Shown here piece by piece: positions 22,908 through 33,592 of a stretch of 64,000 nucleotides of DNA. Location of the stretch: positions 41,620,001-41,684,000 of the forward strand of contig CP136895.1 in NCBI GenBank assembly GCA_034359265.1. Reading direction: 5' to 3'. The notes beneath the pieces are model-generated. The model saw only the letters and a program-made list of their open reading frames with translations, was not told the origin of the DNA and did not search any database. This DNA is from Canna indica (taxonomy: Eukaryota > Streptophyta > Magnoliopsida > Zingiberales > Cannaceae). A program made the position numbers and the translations under genes. Within the stretch, counting starts at the first letter, position 1. Each line of letters begins with the position of its first letter.

Positions 22908-23875
22908 TTAAGCATTTTTTAATTCATTTACTTTCTTATTCAAGAAAGTAATCTCACATTTCAATTCATTCATGGATTTATGCAATGCATGTAATTGAGA
23001 TTTTAACATGCAATTCTCATTTTCTAGATTGTTATTTTTAAGCTTCAAATCCTTAAGCTCAAGTTCTACATTATCATGGCATGAATCAAATGACCTAGAT
23101 TTCAATTTTTCATTTTCTAGTTTGGATTCATGCAAATGAGAATCAATACATACATTTTTTGACATTCCTCAACTAGTTCTTCATATGACATATTGAATGA
23201 ACTAGAAGAGCTAGTACTATCATTATCATTATTATGACTAGAAGGGAGAGAGTGTACCTCATCATTGGTACTCATGAGGCAAACTTTTGAAGTAGCTTCA
23301 TAGTCATTGCAAGAGGATGCTTCATTTGAATGTGAAGATGATGTAGAAGATTTTGACCTCTTCTTTGCCTTGTTTTTCATGGTAGGGCAATTCTTCTTCA
23401 CATGCCCTTTTTCCTTGCATGCATGACACACTACCTTCCTTTTTCGGCTCTTGGAGCTACTCCTTTGACTAGAAGAGCTATGGGCATCAAAACCAAGATT
23501 AGTAGTAGGTGAGCGACCATTGTCATCACCACCTTCATCAAAAGTGTCAATCTCTTCGGTTTTGGCATAATCATATAAAACATTTAAAGTGGCCCATAAG
23601 TCATAAGCCGAAGAGCAATGCATGACTTTATCTAGGATGCCATTTGGTAATGTGCAAAGAATATAATTCATGGCATCTCCATTATACTTAAATATTTTCT
23701 TATCATATTCACTCCAATCATGCATGTCAACTTTAGGTTCAATGAATTCCCAATGAAACATGTTAAAGACACCAAAACCTTTAATCTTTAAATAAGTGTA
23801 CATCCTATATTTTCAAAGACCAAAGTTTGAGTCATCGAACCTAGGAGGTGACGACGCTACCAACTCTAGTGCCAT
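22908..23875 (-). pseudogene. gag: gag of TR-GAG-1
   Basis: Minus-strand gag starting at ATG 23875-23873 (MALELVAS). An early in-frame TGA interrupts the DSNFGL...KYRMYTY segment. The first part has a capsid-like UBN2/DUF4219-type region (EPKVDMHDWSEYDKK, AMNYILCTLPNGILDKVMHCSSAYDLWATL) and a CCHC zinc knuckle, CHACKEKGHVKKNCP, in a serine-rich setting. A frameshift near 23140 separates the coiled-coil part (ESKLENEKLKS...MLKSQLHALHKSMNELK). Gag would form the particle shell and bind RNA. No protease or polymerase follows. Confidence 0.88.
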
Positions 23876-23925
23876 TTTCCGGATCGAGAGACGATATAGA
23901 GGAGATGGTGAAATCTCAATCTACG

Positions 23926-23943
23926 TCCCACTTTGATACCAAA
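23926..23943 (-). other. Primer-binding site of TR-GAG-1
   Basis: On the minus strand, directly after the 5' LTR end CCAACA, the sequence reads TTTGGTATCAAAGTGGGA. It is a one-base variant of the iMet-tRNA site TGGTATCAGAG. Confidence 0.85.
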
Positions 23944-25402
23944 TGTTGGAGAAATGGCAACATTGGAGGGGGGGTGAATAGTGTTTTTACTAATTAATTA
24001 GCCTAAATTCGATTTTACTCGTTTCTCAAATCGTTTAGATATGTTGCAATTTTACGATTGGATGCGGAAGCAAGATAAACAATTAAGCGCAAAATAGAGT
24101 ATCAATGCAAACACACAAATTTATAGTGGTTCGGCCCCAATGCCTACTCCACTACCTAAGCACCCCGCTTAGGATTTCCAATCTAAGTTTTACTGGATTA
24201 AATCGGTTTCCCTTACACAGAGGACTTTGACTCGAAGAGTCACACTCTCGACCTAAGGCACTTCCACACCCGGAAGTCTTCGCCTTCTTACCGAGAGCGC
24301 TCTTCCACCTCAACCTAAGGGATACCTCAACTAATCCTAGTAAGTTATGCTTACACAAATGGCTTTACACCTTTTCACCAAGGTAACCACTTCAACACAA
24401 GACCTAACAACCAAGGTCTTCACAATCTCGAATCCAATAAAAACAAGTTCAAATAAAATAGTTAAAATTATAATGAAAAGAGCTTAGAAATGAAACCAAG
24501 ATCAAATGCTCTTTTCCAAGCCTTCGACGCCTTCAACTCGCCAAGAAGTAGAGCTCGTATTAAAACCCGAGTTGAGGAAGAAAGGTGGGCGCTTGAGAAA
24601 ATGTTCACGGAAGAACAGAGCGTTGTTGATCGATCCTTTGAAGGCTCAAATCTCCCTTTAGAATGCTCAATCAAATCTGTAAGAGTGAGAGAAGAAGATT
24701 TTAGAGGTTAGATGAATGATATTTATACCCTTTCAAAGAAACAATAGCTCAACGGGTAGAAAACTATCCGTTACAGTAGCTCGATCGATTGGCCGGTCGA
24801 CCGACCGATCGACCGCTCGAATGACCGCTGCCTTACTCTCTCTATGCGGTTGACCGACGGGTCGATCGCCAGACGCAAATCTTGTGTTCCCTTAATTCGG
24901 TCGACCGCCCGATCGACCGACGCAAGTTGCGGCTTCAGCTATCCGTAGTTCGGTCGATCGACAAGGCTACTGCCCATTTTTGGATTCGGTCGGTCGACCG
25001 CCCGGTCGACCGAAATAGCTCACTGACTATTTTTACCCATCTTCAATCGACCGACCAGTCGATCGAACATAGGCTGATATTGATTTTTTAGCCATTTTTC
25101 TTGTGCACTTCATTTTCGGGTTCCAACTTTCAACGAGCGTCATCTTGGAGAGCTTTCCATGTGATCTTTAAGCTCGTCCATTACGTCTTGGTGCATACGT
25201 CAAACTTTGAGATATTCCACGACGAACCCGAGCGCGACAATTAATGTCCTTCTGATTTTCTGATCTCTTCTAATTTATCCGATCGAGGACATCGAACGCT
25301 AATCGATATGAAACCTAAAAGATTTCTCAATGAAATATTAGTTCCATGTTTGTTATCATCAAAACCGAGATTAAGAGCAAGGTTGAAAATCTTAAGCCAA
25401 CA
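23944..25402 (-). repeat. 5' LTR of TR-GAG-1
   Basis: TGTTGG...CCAACA ends, about 1459 bp, pairing with 5403-6880. TATAAATA on the minus strand is at 24727-24720. A palindromic array (GGTCGACCG, GATCGACCG) lies upstream at about 24778-25065. The conserved stem TAGTGG (24124-24129) with CCACTA (24149-24154) is intact in this copy. Confidence 0.9.
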
Positions 25403-25931
25403 GTCAAGACATAAGTAGGGCAGATTGTAATATCTCAATTTAGTTCCACATCAGGAGTATATTGGATGTGGTGTTGGCTTATAAGGCTTGATGGTTATGC
25501 TACCATCAACTTCAGTTTAAGCATTTTAATTAGCCCAATAGATTGGTCTATGAAGTTGATGAGTGAACTATCTCATCAAGCGGGTCGTAACAAATAGTAT
25601 CAGATCATGACCTAGTCCTAGGCATGGTGAGGGAGCCTATGTAAGAAAGGGTTGCCCATGTGATGGGGTGGAGCCGCTACTAGGCTAGGCCTCACATGCT
25701 GTCGACTTGGGTGTGATTCTGGGCTATGTGTTAGATATGAGTTGGATCTTGACGAGGATGTCAAGACATAAGTGGGGGAGATTGTAATATCCCACTTTAG
25801 TCGACTCACATATGGATAATATTGGATATGTTGTTGGCTTATAAGGCTTGATGGGTGTGCTACCATCAACTTCAGCTTAAGCATTTTAATTAAGTTGATG
25901 TGTTAGTTATCCCATCAAGTGGGTCATAACA
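25403..25931 (+). repeat. TRIM array, right part: end of internal-2, LTR-d, internal-3, LTR-e
   Basis: After the duplicated gtcaa (25403-25407), internal-2 ends at 25425. LTR-d is 25426-25592. Internal-3 is 25593-25782, with a PBS variant AATAGTATCAGA and PPT AGTGGGGGAGAT. LTR-e is 25783-25931 and is slightly shorter because of a small deletion near its 3' part. The array ends in CATAACA followed by the second gtagg duplication. Confidence 0.87.
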
Positions 25932-26914
25932 GTAGGTTATCGGTCGACCCTCGGCCGATCGTCGACCGACCGAGGATCGGCTGGAGATCGACCGGTGGAA
26001 GGCAACGACTCTATTTTGAGCCGTTGTGTGTGGTTTTCCCGAACCTACCATTTGGCCCTCAATAAATACTTCATCCTGCCTTCCTTATACCTCTTAACAT
26101 TTACTGAGCTATTTTATGAGATATTGAGCCTTTCGTTAAGCCATTTTTCATCAAACCCTAGCTTTGACAATGAATTCTTGATTTGAGCCTTCAACTTCAT
26201 TATTTCATCATCCAAGGCATCAAGAGGAAGCTAGGATTTGATTTTGGAGCTAAGTATTGTGTTGATTGTATTTTTGCTCCATTGTTGTTGTATTTTAAGT
26301 TTGTTTTCATTGAGTTGTATCTTTGGTTTGAATGTGTAGGTGATACACCTTGTTTACTTTGTAATTGAGTGTTTGGCTTTAGAATAGTAGTTGAGGCATC
26401 CTCTAGGGTTGAGGGATAAGTCATCTTTGTATTCTTTAGGAAACATTCAAGTTACAAAGGGTTTGGTGGTATCCTTGGTGTAGAGGCATAATCCATCGGT
26501 GTGCTTGTAATTTAGGATTAGAGTGTCCTTGGGAGATAGTGAGGTGGGAAAGTGCTCTTTGTGTGAAGGCGGAGACTTCCAGGTGTGAAAATGCTTTCGA
26601 TGTGAGAGCAGAGATTCTCCGGTGTAAAATCCTCGTTAGTAGGAACTCTATATCTAATGGATTATTTGTGAAATCCTAAGTGGGATGCTTAGGTAGTGGA
26701 GTAGGCATTGGGGCTGAACCACTATAAATTGTTGTGTTTGCATTACTTACTTTACATATTGATTACTTGACTTATTTAATTGCTTCCACACTCATTTAGT
26801 GTTTGAATTATGAATTGCCCTAACCTAAGAAATGATTAAATCGAATTTAGGTTAAGTTTTTAACGAACACACTATTCACCCCCCTCTAGTGTAGGCCATT
26901 CGACTTACAATATT

Positions 26915-27838
26915 GATATCGTGTTAAAGAGGTTTAACATGGAAGATAGTAAGAAAGAGGTTATTTGCCTATGAGTCATGACATCAGACTGTCAAGGAAG
27001 ATGTCCCCAAAGACACCTGAGGAGAAACAAAACAAGAGTGAGATCCCTTATGCCTCGACAGTAGGATCTATCATGTCTGCAATGCTTTGCACTCGACCTA
27101 ATGTCGCTTATGTCCTAGGGGTAACTAATAGATTTTAGGCAGACCATGGGGAAGAACATTGGAAAACCATGAAAAGCATTATCCAAGTAGTTGAGAAGGA
27201 CTAGAGATGTTTTTTCTGATTTTTGGAGGACCTGAATTAAAACCGGAGGGCTACACTGACTCTAGCTTCTAATCGGATCCAGATGATAGTAAATGTATTT
27301 CAGGGTATGTGTTTACCCTGAATGGTAGCGCAATGAGCTAGAAGAGTTCCAAGTAGGGTACTATGGCTGACTCGGTGACTGAAGTTGAGTACATTGCTGC
27401 AAGCAAAGTCTCTCTAGGTTTGTTTGTGAGACAAACCCTGCGGCACTTGGTTTCGAACTCAGAAGCAGCCAGAGTATACCCACGAGTTGCTTAACCGTGA
27501 AGGATGTGGATGTGAGGGAGTGTGGATAAAGAAGTTTATCTCCGAGCTAGGTATTGTTCTTAAGGTTGTCGGTCTAGTTCCCATATATTGTGATAATATT
27601 GGGGTTGTTGCTCAAGCAAAGGAACCAAGACCCCACCATAAGTCAAAATACATCCTCAGGCGGTATCACCTGATTGGAGAGATCGTTGGAAGAGGTGATA
27701 TCAGTGTCGGATGAGTAGACGACAAAGACAACATAGCAACCCATTCCCTAAACCATTACCACAATAGTAGTTCAATCACCACCTAGATTATATGGGTATT
27801 AGATATTAGGGTGATTTGCTTTAGTGCAAGTGGGGGTT
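26915..27838 (+). pseudogene. pol: Ty1/Copia reverse transcriptase end and RNase H, second part
   Basis: This continues the RT split at 3836: IVLKRFNMED is followed by scattered blocks matching the Copia C-terminal RT (PEEKNKSEIPYAS, GSIMSAMLCTRPN) and RNase H (ISGYVFTLN, VTEVEYIAAS, KKFISELGI, VPIYCDNIGVVAQAKEPRPHHKSKYI, RRYHLIGEIV). Frames change several times and stops are frequent. A purine-rich tract (AAGTGGGGGTT) directly precedes the LTR at 27839 and is the likely PPT. Confidence 0.88.
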
Positions 27839-28598
27839 TGAAGGGAATAGTGCTCTCAAGCCAATCACATATCGATGTATATTGAGGGACTATTCAAGGT
27901 GAATAAAATGAGGCAAGTTTTCATCATTTACTACATCTATGGTTGAATAGATTATAATGAACCCCATGAACGAGGGCAATCATTCCAGGGCCATGATGAG
28001 ATCATGTCAGTAAGACTTGGAATCTAGAGGTCGCAATTCAAGAATGCTCCTAGTCGTAGGCGTCATTAATGTACAAGTGCAAGTGGTCATTGGAGAATGA
28101 GTTCACCGAACATACCCGCTCGAGGAATGACAAGTGGAATGCTTACTTGAGGGCCAATAGGCTATTCCTTTGGTGATTGTAGGTGCAAGTAATCTTTGGA
28201 CATGAGGTTGTCATGGTCACCTCGTCATTGACGACCTATTGCTTTGATGTATTCTATAGCATGGTTTGTAGAGACGTGCGCCCGATATTCTGGACATAGG
28301 GAGACTTTAAAGGAGGTGAATGAGCAACCAATAAGGAATCAGTTACTCCTAGTAGAGGAGAGAAGTACTGTGTCTTCCAACGAGTGTCGTCTCAGGAAAT
28401 CTCTTGCTAGAGTGGATATGAAAGTTGGAAAGGCGTTTCCAATCTTTCATTATTGAGACGACGACTTGAGGGAGTAGATTACATAGGAAACAAAATTAGG
28501 GTTTGGCAGGTCTTCTAGCCCTAGCCACATTCGGGACACTACATAACTGAAGGATTTGATTGCACAGAAACTAATCACCGAAGAGTGTTCGATCCCTA
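27839..28598 (+). repeat. 3' LTR of the Copia element, truncated
   Basis: Starts TGAAGGGAATAG right after the PPT. It matches the inverted arm at 3159-2350, with a deletion of about 110 bases near 28065. It is cut at its right end by the TR-GAG-D LTR beginning at 28599. Confidence 0.78.
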
Positions 28599-30029
28599 TG
28601 TTGGCCTAAGGTTTTCTACCTTGGTCTTAATCTCGGTTATGATGATAACAAACATGGAATTAATGTTTCAAAGAGAAATATTTTCAGGTTCCATATCGGT
28701 TAGCACTCGATGTCCTCGATCAAAAATATCAGAAGAAATCAGAAAATCGAAAGGATATTAGTCGACACGTTCGGGTTCATCGCGGAGGTTTCTCGAAGTT
28801 CGACGTGTGCACGAAAGACATCTTGGACGAGTCTAAAGAACACATGGAAAGCTCTCCAAGTTGATGCTCGCTAAAGGCCGGAACCCAAAAATGAAGTGTG
28901 CAAGAAAAATACACAAGAAAGTTGTCCTACCTAGATTCGATCGACCGACCGGTCGATCGACAGAAGAGGAAATCGGGCAGAAGGCAATTCGGTCGATCGA
29001 TCAGTCGACCAAATGCTGCCAAAACTGACAGTAGGCAAGTCGGTCGACTAAAGTGTGCCAGAAAGCGACAATATGTCTTCGGTCACTCGGTCGGTCGATC
29101 GACGATCGACCGGCAAGCGATCAGGTGTCGCCAACGGGCAGAAAAACGCTCGTTGATGAGCCGTGATGTTTGGGGGGTTATAAATACCCATCTCAAACTC
29201 ATTCCTAGCCTAATAGTGATGCTCATAAACCTCAAAGAGTGGTCTTTAGCATCCTCTAAGTTTCTCATTGATCAAATCCTTCAAACCTAGCTCTTGATCC
29301 CTCATCTTCAAGTGTTCTTCATTAGAGGGCTCATCAAGGGAGCTAGGCTCAAGAAGAAGAGGTGCTTTCATTGTGATAAGTTCTCTTCATCTCCTTCTTG
29401 TAATAGATTTGTTTTTTATTTGTTTTTGCTTTAATTTACTTGAGTTTGTAAGAAGACCTAGTGTGGTCTTGTGTGTAAGTGGTTACCTTGGTGTAGAAGG
29501 TATAAAGCCACTTGTGTAAACTAAGTTTTGTTTTTACTTTAATTTACTTGAGTTTGTAAGAAGACCTAGTGTGGTCTTGTGTGAAAGTGGTTACCTTGGT
29601 GTAGAAGGTATAAAGCCACTTGTGTAAACTAAGTTAGGAGTAGGTCTTAGGAATTGAGGTGGGAAAGCTCACTCGGTCGGAAGGCGGGATACTTCCGAGT
29701 GTGGAAGTGCCTTCGAGGTGAGTGTAGGGTTTTTCCAGTGTAAAGTCCTCAATTGTAAGCTACTCATAATTTAGTGAATTTAATTTGAAAATCCTAAGCG
29801 GAGTGCTTAGATAGTGGAGTAGGCATTAGGGCCGAACCACTATAAATAATTGTGTTAGCATTGTTTACCTCGCATTTCTTATTGCTTATCATTTATATCT
29901 TGTTTCCGCTTACTACTCGATTTGTGAATTGCCTAAGTAATCTAAGAAATGATTAAAATCGAATTTAGGAAAAAAGATTTAGATAACACACTATTCACCC
30001 CCCATCTAGTGTAGGCCATTTCACCAACA
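28599..30029 (+). repeat. 5' LTR of truncated gag-only element TR-GAG-D
   Basis: Starts TGTTGGCCTAAGG and ends CATTTCACCAACA, 1431 bp. The palindromic array is at about 28932-29115 and TATAAATA at 29179-29186. The conserved TAGTGG (29812-29817) and CCACTA (29837-29842) stem is intact. A 108-bp tandem duplication lies inside (29422-29529 and 29530-29637). The right end of the element is lost at the junction with Gypsy-2. Confidence 0.9.
29422..29637 (+). repeat. 108-bp tandem duplication inside the TR-GAG-D LTR
   Basis: Two nearly identical 108-base units (29422-29529 and 29530-29637) with only a few substitutions. They lie downstream of the TATA box, so they would lengthen the transcribed leader. 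Confidence 0.88.
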
Positions 30030-30286
30030 TTTGGTATTATAGCGGGTCGTGGATTGAGATTTCATCATCTCGTCTACATCTAGTCTCGATCCGAAAATGA
30101 CACTAGAGTTGGTAGCGTCTATACCTCCTAGGTTCGATGAGTCTAACTTTGGTTTTTGGAAGAGTAGAATATACACTTTCCTAAAGACTCAAGGTTTAGG
30201 TATATTTAACATGGTAAAAATCCAATATATTGAACCTAAGGAAGACATGAATACATGGACCCAAGAACAAATTGATATGTTTGATC
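30030..30286 (+). pseudogene. gag: PBS and 5' fragment of gag, TR-GAG-D
   Basis: The PBS TTTGGTATTATAGC follows the LTR. The gag reading starts at ATG 30097 (MTLELVASIPPRFDESNFGFWKS...) and matches the N-terminus of the gag of TR-GAG-A. After about 63 codons it joins, near 30280-30287, minus-strand Gypsy RNase H sequence. The rest of the element is gone, so this is a deletion or rearrangement breakpoint. Confidence 0.85.
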
Positions 30287-30335
30287 GTGCAGTCATAGTC
30301 CTTCAAAAGTTCAAGCCACCTTCTCTGTCTCAGGT

Positions 30336-30776
30336 TCAATTCCTTCTGGGTAAGCAAATACTGGAGGCTCTTATTATTAGTGTATCACAAGCCTCGCCAT
30401 AAAGGTAATGACGCCACAGCTTCAATGCGAACACCACTACTAGTAGCTCAAGATCATGAATCGGGTAATTCTTCTCGTGGACCTTCAACTGCCGGGAGGC
30501 ATATGCTATCACCCTACCATTCTGCATTAAAACACAACCCAAGCTGACCCGAAAGTCATCACAATAAACAACAAATCCTCCCGAGGGTACCGCTAAAACT
30601 GGTGCCAAAGTCAAGCGGTCCTTCAGCTTCAGAAAGCTCTCCTCGCACTTACTGTCCCATTCGAACTTGACCTTCTTCTGAGTCAGGCGGGTCAATGGCG
30701 CTGCAATCCTGGAAATTCTCCACGAATTTTTTGTAATAACCTGCCAACCCCAGGAAACTACTAATCTCGATGACAT
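30336..30776 (-). pseudogene. pol: Gypsy-2 RNase H domain and RT end
   Basis: Contains [30 protein letters not shown] (end of RT), [17 protein letters not shown] (first catalytic aspartate region), [36 protein letters not shown]. The start is frame-shifted relative to RT at about 30776, and the right-hand part is cut by the 30287 junction. No integrase follows. Confidence 0.85.
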
Positions 30777-31417
30777 TAGTCAGCCTCTTCCAATTCTGAA
30801 CTGCTTCTATCTTCGCGGGGTCCCCCTTCCCTGGACACCACATGGCTAAGGAACCCCACACTCTCCAGCCAGAACTCGCACTTGGAGAATTTGGCATACA
30901 AGCGGTGCTCCCTGAGAGTCTCCAGAACCACCCTCAAGTGCTCAGCATGCTCCTCCCTGCTCTTGGAATAAATCAAGATGTCATCAATAAACACTATCAC
31001 AAATTTATCCAATTGTTCCCTGAACACTCGATTCATCAGGTCCATAAATGCTGCAGGTGCATTAGTCAACCCGAAGGACATCATCAGGAACTCAAAGTGC
31101 CCATACCTCGACCTAAAAGTAGTCTTAGGGATGTCACTATCCCAGATCCTCAACTGATAATACCTTGACCGCAGGTCAATCTTGGAAAACCACTGAGCCC
31201 CCTGAAGCTGATCAAACAAATCATCAATCCTGGGCAGCGGGTGTCGATTCTTCACCGTTACCTTATTAAGCTATCGGTAATCAATGCACATCCTCATGGA
31301 TCCATCCTTTTTCTTAACAAAGAGCACTAGAGCACCCCAAGGAGAAACACTTGGGCAAATGAAGCCTAACTCAAACAGGTCCTGCAATTGGAATTTCAAC
31401 TCCCTCAACTCAGCTGT
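30776..31417 (-). pseudogene. pol: Gypsy-2 reverse transcriptase, main part
   Basis: RT core with [18 protein letters not shown], the [47 protein letters not shown] region, and [11 protein letters not shown], where both catalytic aspartates are intact, unlike the tandem Gypsy copies. The N-terminal part is at 39286-39415, separated by the solo LTR inserted after bases agctg. A stop near 31270 and a frameshift near 30776 prevent a full product. Confidence 0.88.
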
Positions 31418-32309
31418 GTTGAATGAATACCCACACTAGAAGGGGGGGTTGAATAGTGTTGGGTGACTTTTTACTTCTACTTTAATTTCTTTTAAATCAA
31501 TTCTAACTTTAACTGAAAGTAAGTGCAACTAAATGATGTTCGTTAGCAAGTATGAAACGCAATTATAAGCAATCACACAAGGCAATGCAAACACAAGAGA
31601 TTATAGTGGTTCGGCCAACCGCCTACTCCACTACCTTGACTCCACACCAAGGATTTCTAACCAAATCCTTATAGACTTTGTCTTTCCCTTTGAATACAAC
31701 TGAGGACTCGATTCTCAACCCTTTGAGAACTCCTCAAACCTATTCACCTAGGCAAAACACAATTCTACAAAGTAACCCTAAGTGTTTACACTAGCACACC
31801 TAGCAAGCTAATCAATGAAGAACAAGTTCAAGTAACAAGTAAAATTATAATGAAAAAAGCTAAAGAGTAAACTACAACTAAGAGATCTTTTCCAAGCCTT
31901 CAATACCTCCAACTCCACAAGATGTTGAGGTCGAATAGAAGCCGGAGTCGAGGGAAGATGAGCGCTTGAGAGAAATCATCGATTAGAGAAGCAAGCACGA
32001 GCAAATCAAGCTTAGAAGGCACAAATCTCACTTTGGAAGCTTTTATCAATGGTTAAGAGAGATTAATGAAGGTTGGTAAGGGGTATTTATAACCCCTCAC
32101 TCAGAACAACACTCCAACGGGCATTTTTTTGCCCGTTGGACGCTGACCGGTCACTTGTCGATTGATCGTCGATCGACCGACCAATCGATCGTTTAGCGAC
32201 CGCTGGTGTTCTGCCCTTCTACAGCCATGTTCGGTCAACTAGATTGATCACGATTAATTCCTCTGTTGTCCGGTCGACCGATCGATCAACCAAATTAGCC
32301 ACTACCAAT

Positions 32310-32515
32310 CACTACTAGAAATTGAGTCTTCAGCAACGGCTATCAGCAACGGCCGCTCAAGCCGTTGCTATTTGCAACGGCATTCTTACGGCTGCTCAAG
32401 CCATTGCAGATATGTTGTATCTGCAATGACTTTCTAACGAACAAGTGAGCCGTTGCTGATGATAACTTATTAGCAACGGCTTTCTAACGGGCGAGTGAGC
32501 CGTTGCTGATAAGTT
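32310..32515 (+). repeat. CACTA left TIR and subterminal repeat array
   Basis: The 12-base TIR is followed by about seven AGCAACGGC or GCCGTTGCT motifs in both orientations within 200 bases. In En/Spm such subterminal motifs bind the TNPA-type protein. That role is inferred here. Confidence 0.85.
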
Positions 32516-32539
32516 TATATAGGTCGCAGATCGTGCCCG

Positions 32540-32650
32540 ACCCTTCTTCCTCCCGCTGCTGCCGCCGCCGCCGCCTCCTCCCGCCTCTCGCCGCCGCTGC
32601 CGATGCCGACGATGCCGACGATGCCGAGCTGCCGCTGCCGACGCTGTCGT
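32540..32650 (+). repeat. GC-rich trinucleotide tract in the CACTA leader
   Basis: A run of gcc/gct and gat/gac triplets codes only low-complexity peptides in all frames. It lies in the expected 5' UTR or promoter region of the transposase transcript, and I do not call a gene here. Confidence 0.6.
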
Positions 32651-32959
32651 CCGTCCTTGACTGTCGATTTCAGGTATTCATCGCCGCCCGGCCATCTCTT
32701 CCCATTGCGGCCAGCGGGAAATCCAACTGAAACCCTATTTTTAGGGTTTCGACCGGCGGCGGTCGGCCGATGGCCGCCGCCGGAGCTTGTACAGTGTCCG
32801 GACACACTGTTCGGACACTGTACGTCGGCGCCGAAAAGAGTAGATTTATATTTTTTATTTTTTTTATTTATATGTTAATTAATTATTTAGATTAATTGTT
32901 TAATTTGTTAGATTAATTATTAGGGTTTAGATTAATTTTTAGGGTTTAGATTAATTTCA

Positions 32960-33188
32960 GAATTGTCCACTTCGGCATTGTGCCGGAATCATCCACTTCG
33001 GACGCGTGCCGGAATCATCCACTTCGGACGTGCGCCGGAATCGTCCACTTCGGACGCGCGCCGAAATCGTCCACTTCGGACGTGCGCCGGAATCGTCAAC
33101 TTCAGACTCTTGCCGAAATCATCTAATTTGGACTCGTGTCAGAATCGTCTAATTTGGACTCGTGTCAGAATTGTCCAATATGGACTCG
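32960..33188 (+). repeat. 26-bp minisatellite, about nine copies, in the CACTA 5' region
   Basis: The unit is gaatcgtccacttcggac followed by gcgtgccg, 26 bases, repeated about nine times. Units 2-5 are most alike; units 7-9 have drifted (cacttcgg becomes aatttgg). The unit is not a multiple of three and has no start context. Confidence 0.85.
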
Positions 33189-33367
33189 AACTGTCTTGAA
33201 ACATTTAGAAAATAATCATCCATCCGACGAGTTGATATGTTTCACGTACGCATCGACGAGTCGGATATGATTTAGCAAAACCTTAGATCCGTTCAGGGAT
33301 TGTATGTTTGTGTAAAAGAAGTAGATGATCTTTTATACGACGTACAATTCTTGAATTGTCCCTGATT

Positions 33368-33592
33368 GGACAATTTGGGAATATAGTTATTTGTACTGCA
33401 CTTACGTTTTTATTTTAGCTGTTAACTAATTATTCTAAATTTCGGCAACATCTCTCTTGTTCTCCGATACGCGCCTAGATGATATGCGTATTCAGAGAAC
33501 TGTAGGGAGATGCTGCCGAAATTTAGAATGAAGTTAGCGGTTAAAATAAGTACTTAGTGCAATATAAATAACATAAATCCCGAATGGAATAA
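33368..33592 (+). repeat. Long imperfect palindrome upstream of the CACTA transposase
   Basis: The two arms (about 33368-33480 and 33482-33592) are inverted copies of each other. The best stretch pairs attctaaatttcggcaacat-ctc (33432 on) with its near-complement ending at 33529, with one mismatch in 23. The palindrome ends about 50 bases before the transposase ATG. RNA from here would fold into a long hairpin. Confidence 0.8.

Larger units (their letters stand above)
5403..25402 (-). mobile_element. TR-GAG-1: gag-only LTR retrotransposon, minus strand, carrying a nested Gypsy compound
   Basis: Both LTRs are present: 5' LTR 25402-23944 and 3' LTR 6880-5403 in minus-strand reading. A perfect 5-base duplication gtcaa flanks it (5398-5402 and 25403-25407). 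The PBS is at 23943-23926 and the PPT at 6894-6881. The only coding region is a broken gag (23875-22908). The rest of the internal region is AT-rich non-coding DNA, interrupted by the tandem Gypsy compound. No protease, integrase or reverse transcriptase of its own is seen, which fits the TR-GAG class of non-autonomous elements. Confidence 0.88.
4529..25931 (+). mobile_element. Tandem TRIM array, interrupted by TR-GAG-1
   Basis: TRIMs (terminal-repeat retrotransposons in miniature) are LTR elements with tiny LTRs and no coding capacity. The layout is LTR-a, internal-1, LTR-b, LTR-c, internal-2, LTR-d, internal-3, LTR-e. The LTRs are about 150-171 bp and start TGTAATA(T/C)CC. The internal regions are about 175-200 bp, each with a PBS reading TGGTATCAGAG right after the LTR and a PPT reading AGTGGGGGAGAT right before the next LTR. 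The whole array has a perfect 5-base duplication gtagg (4524-4528 and 25932-25936). It would need all proteins from other elements. Confidence 0.9.
3837..26909 (+). repeat. Solo LTR (about 1.67 kb net) split by the TRIM array
   Basis: The left piece is 3837-4528 and the right piece 25932-26909. The LTR starts TATTGGCC (a TG to TA change from the family TGTTGGCC) and ends CGACTTACA. It is flanked by atatc (3832-3836) and atatt (26910-26914), and the interrupted Copia RT reading resumes directly after it. The right piece holds a palindromic array (about 25938-25995), the gtagtggagtaggcattgg block with CCACTA, and the terminal cactattcacccc block of the TR-GAG LTR family. No internal domain is attached, so it is a solo LTR. 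Confidence 0.85.

Noticed and set aside
24158..24165. The phrase CCACTATAAAT in many LTRs as a TATA box
   Set aside because: It is part of the conserved 3' LTR stem block, several hundred bases downstream of the better-placed TATAAATA, and too close to the LTR end to serve as the main promoter.
32503..32878. Open frames rich in Arg, Ala and Pro in the CACTA leader
   Set aside because: They come from trinucleotide repeats between the subterminal array and the transposase and have no recognisable domain.
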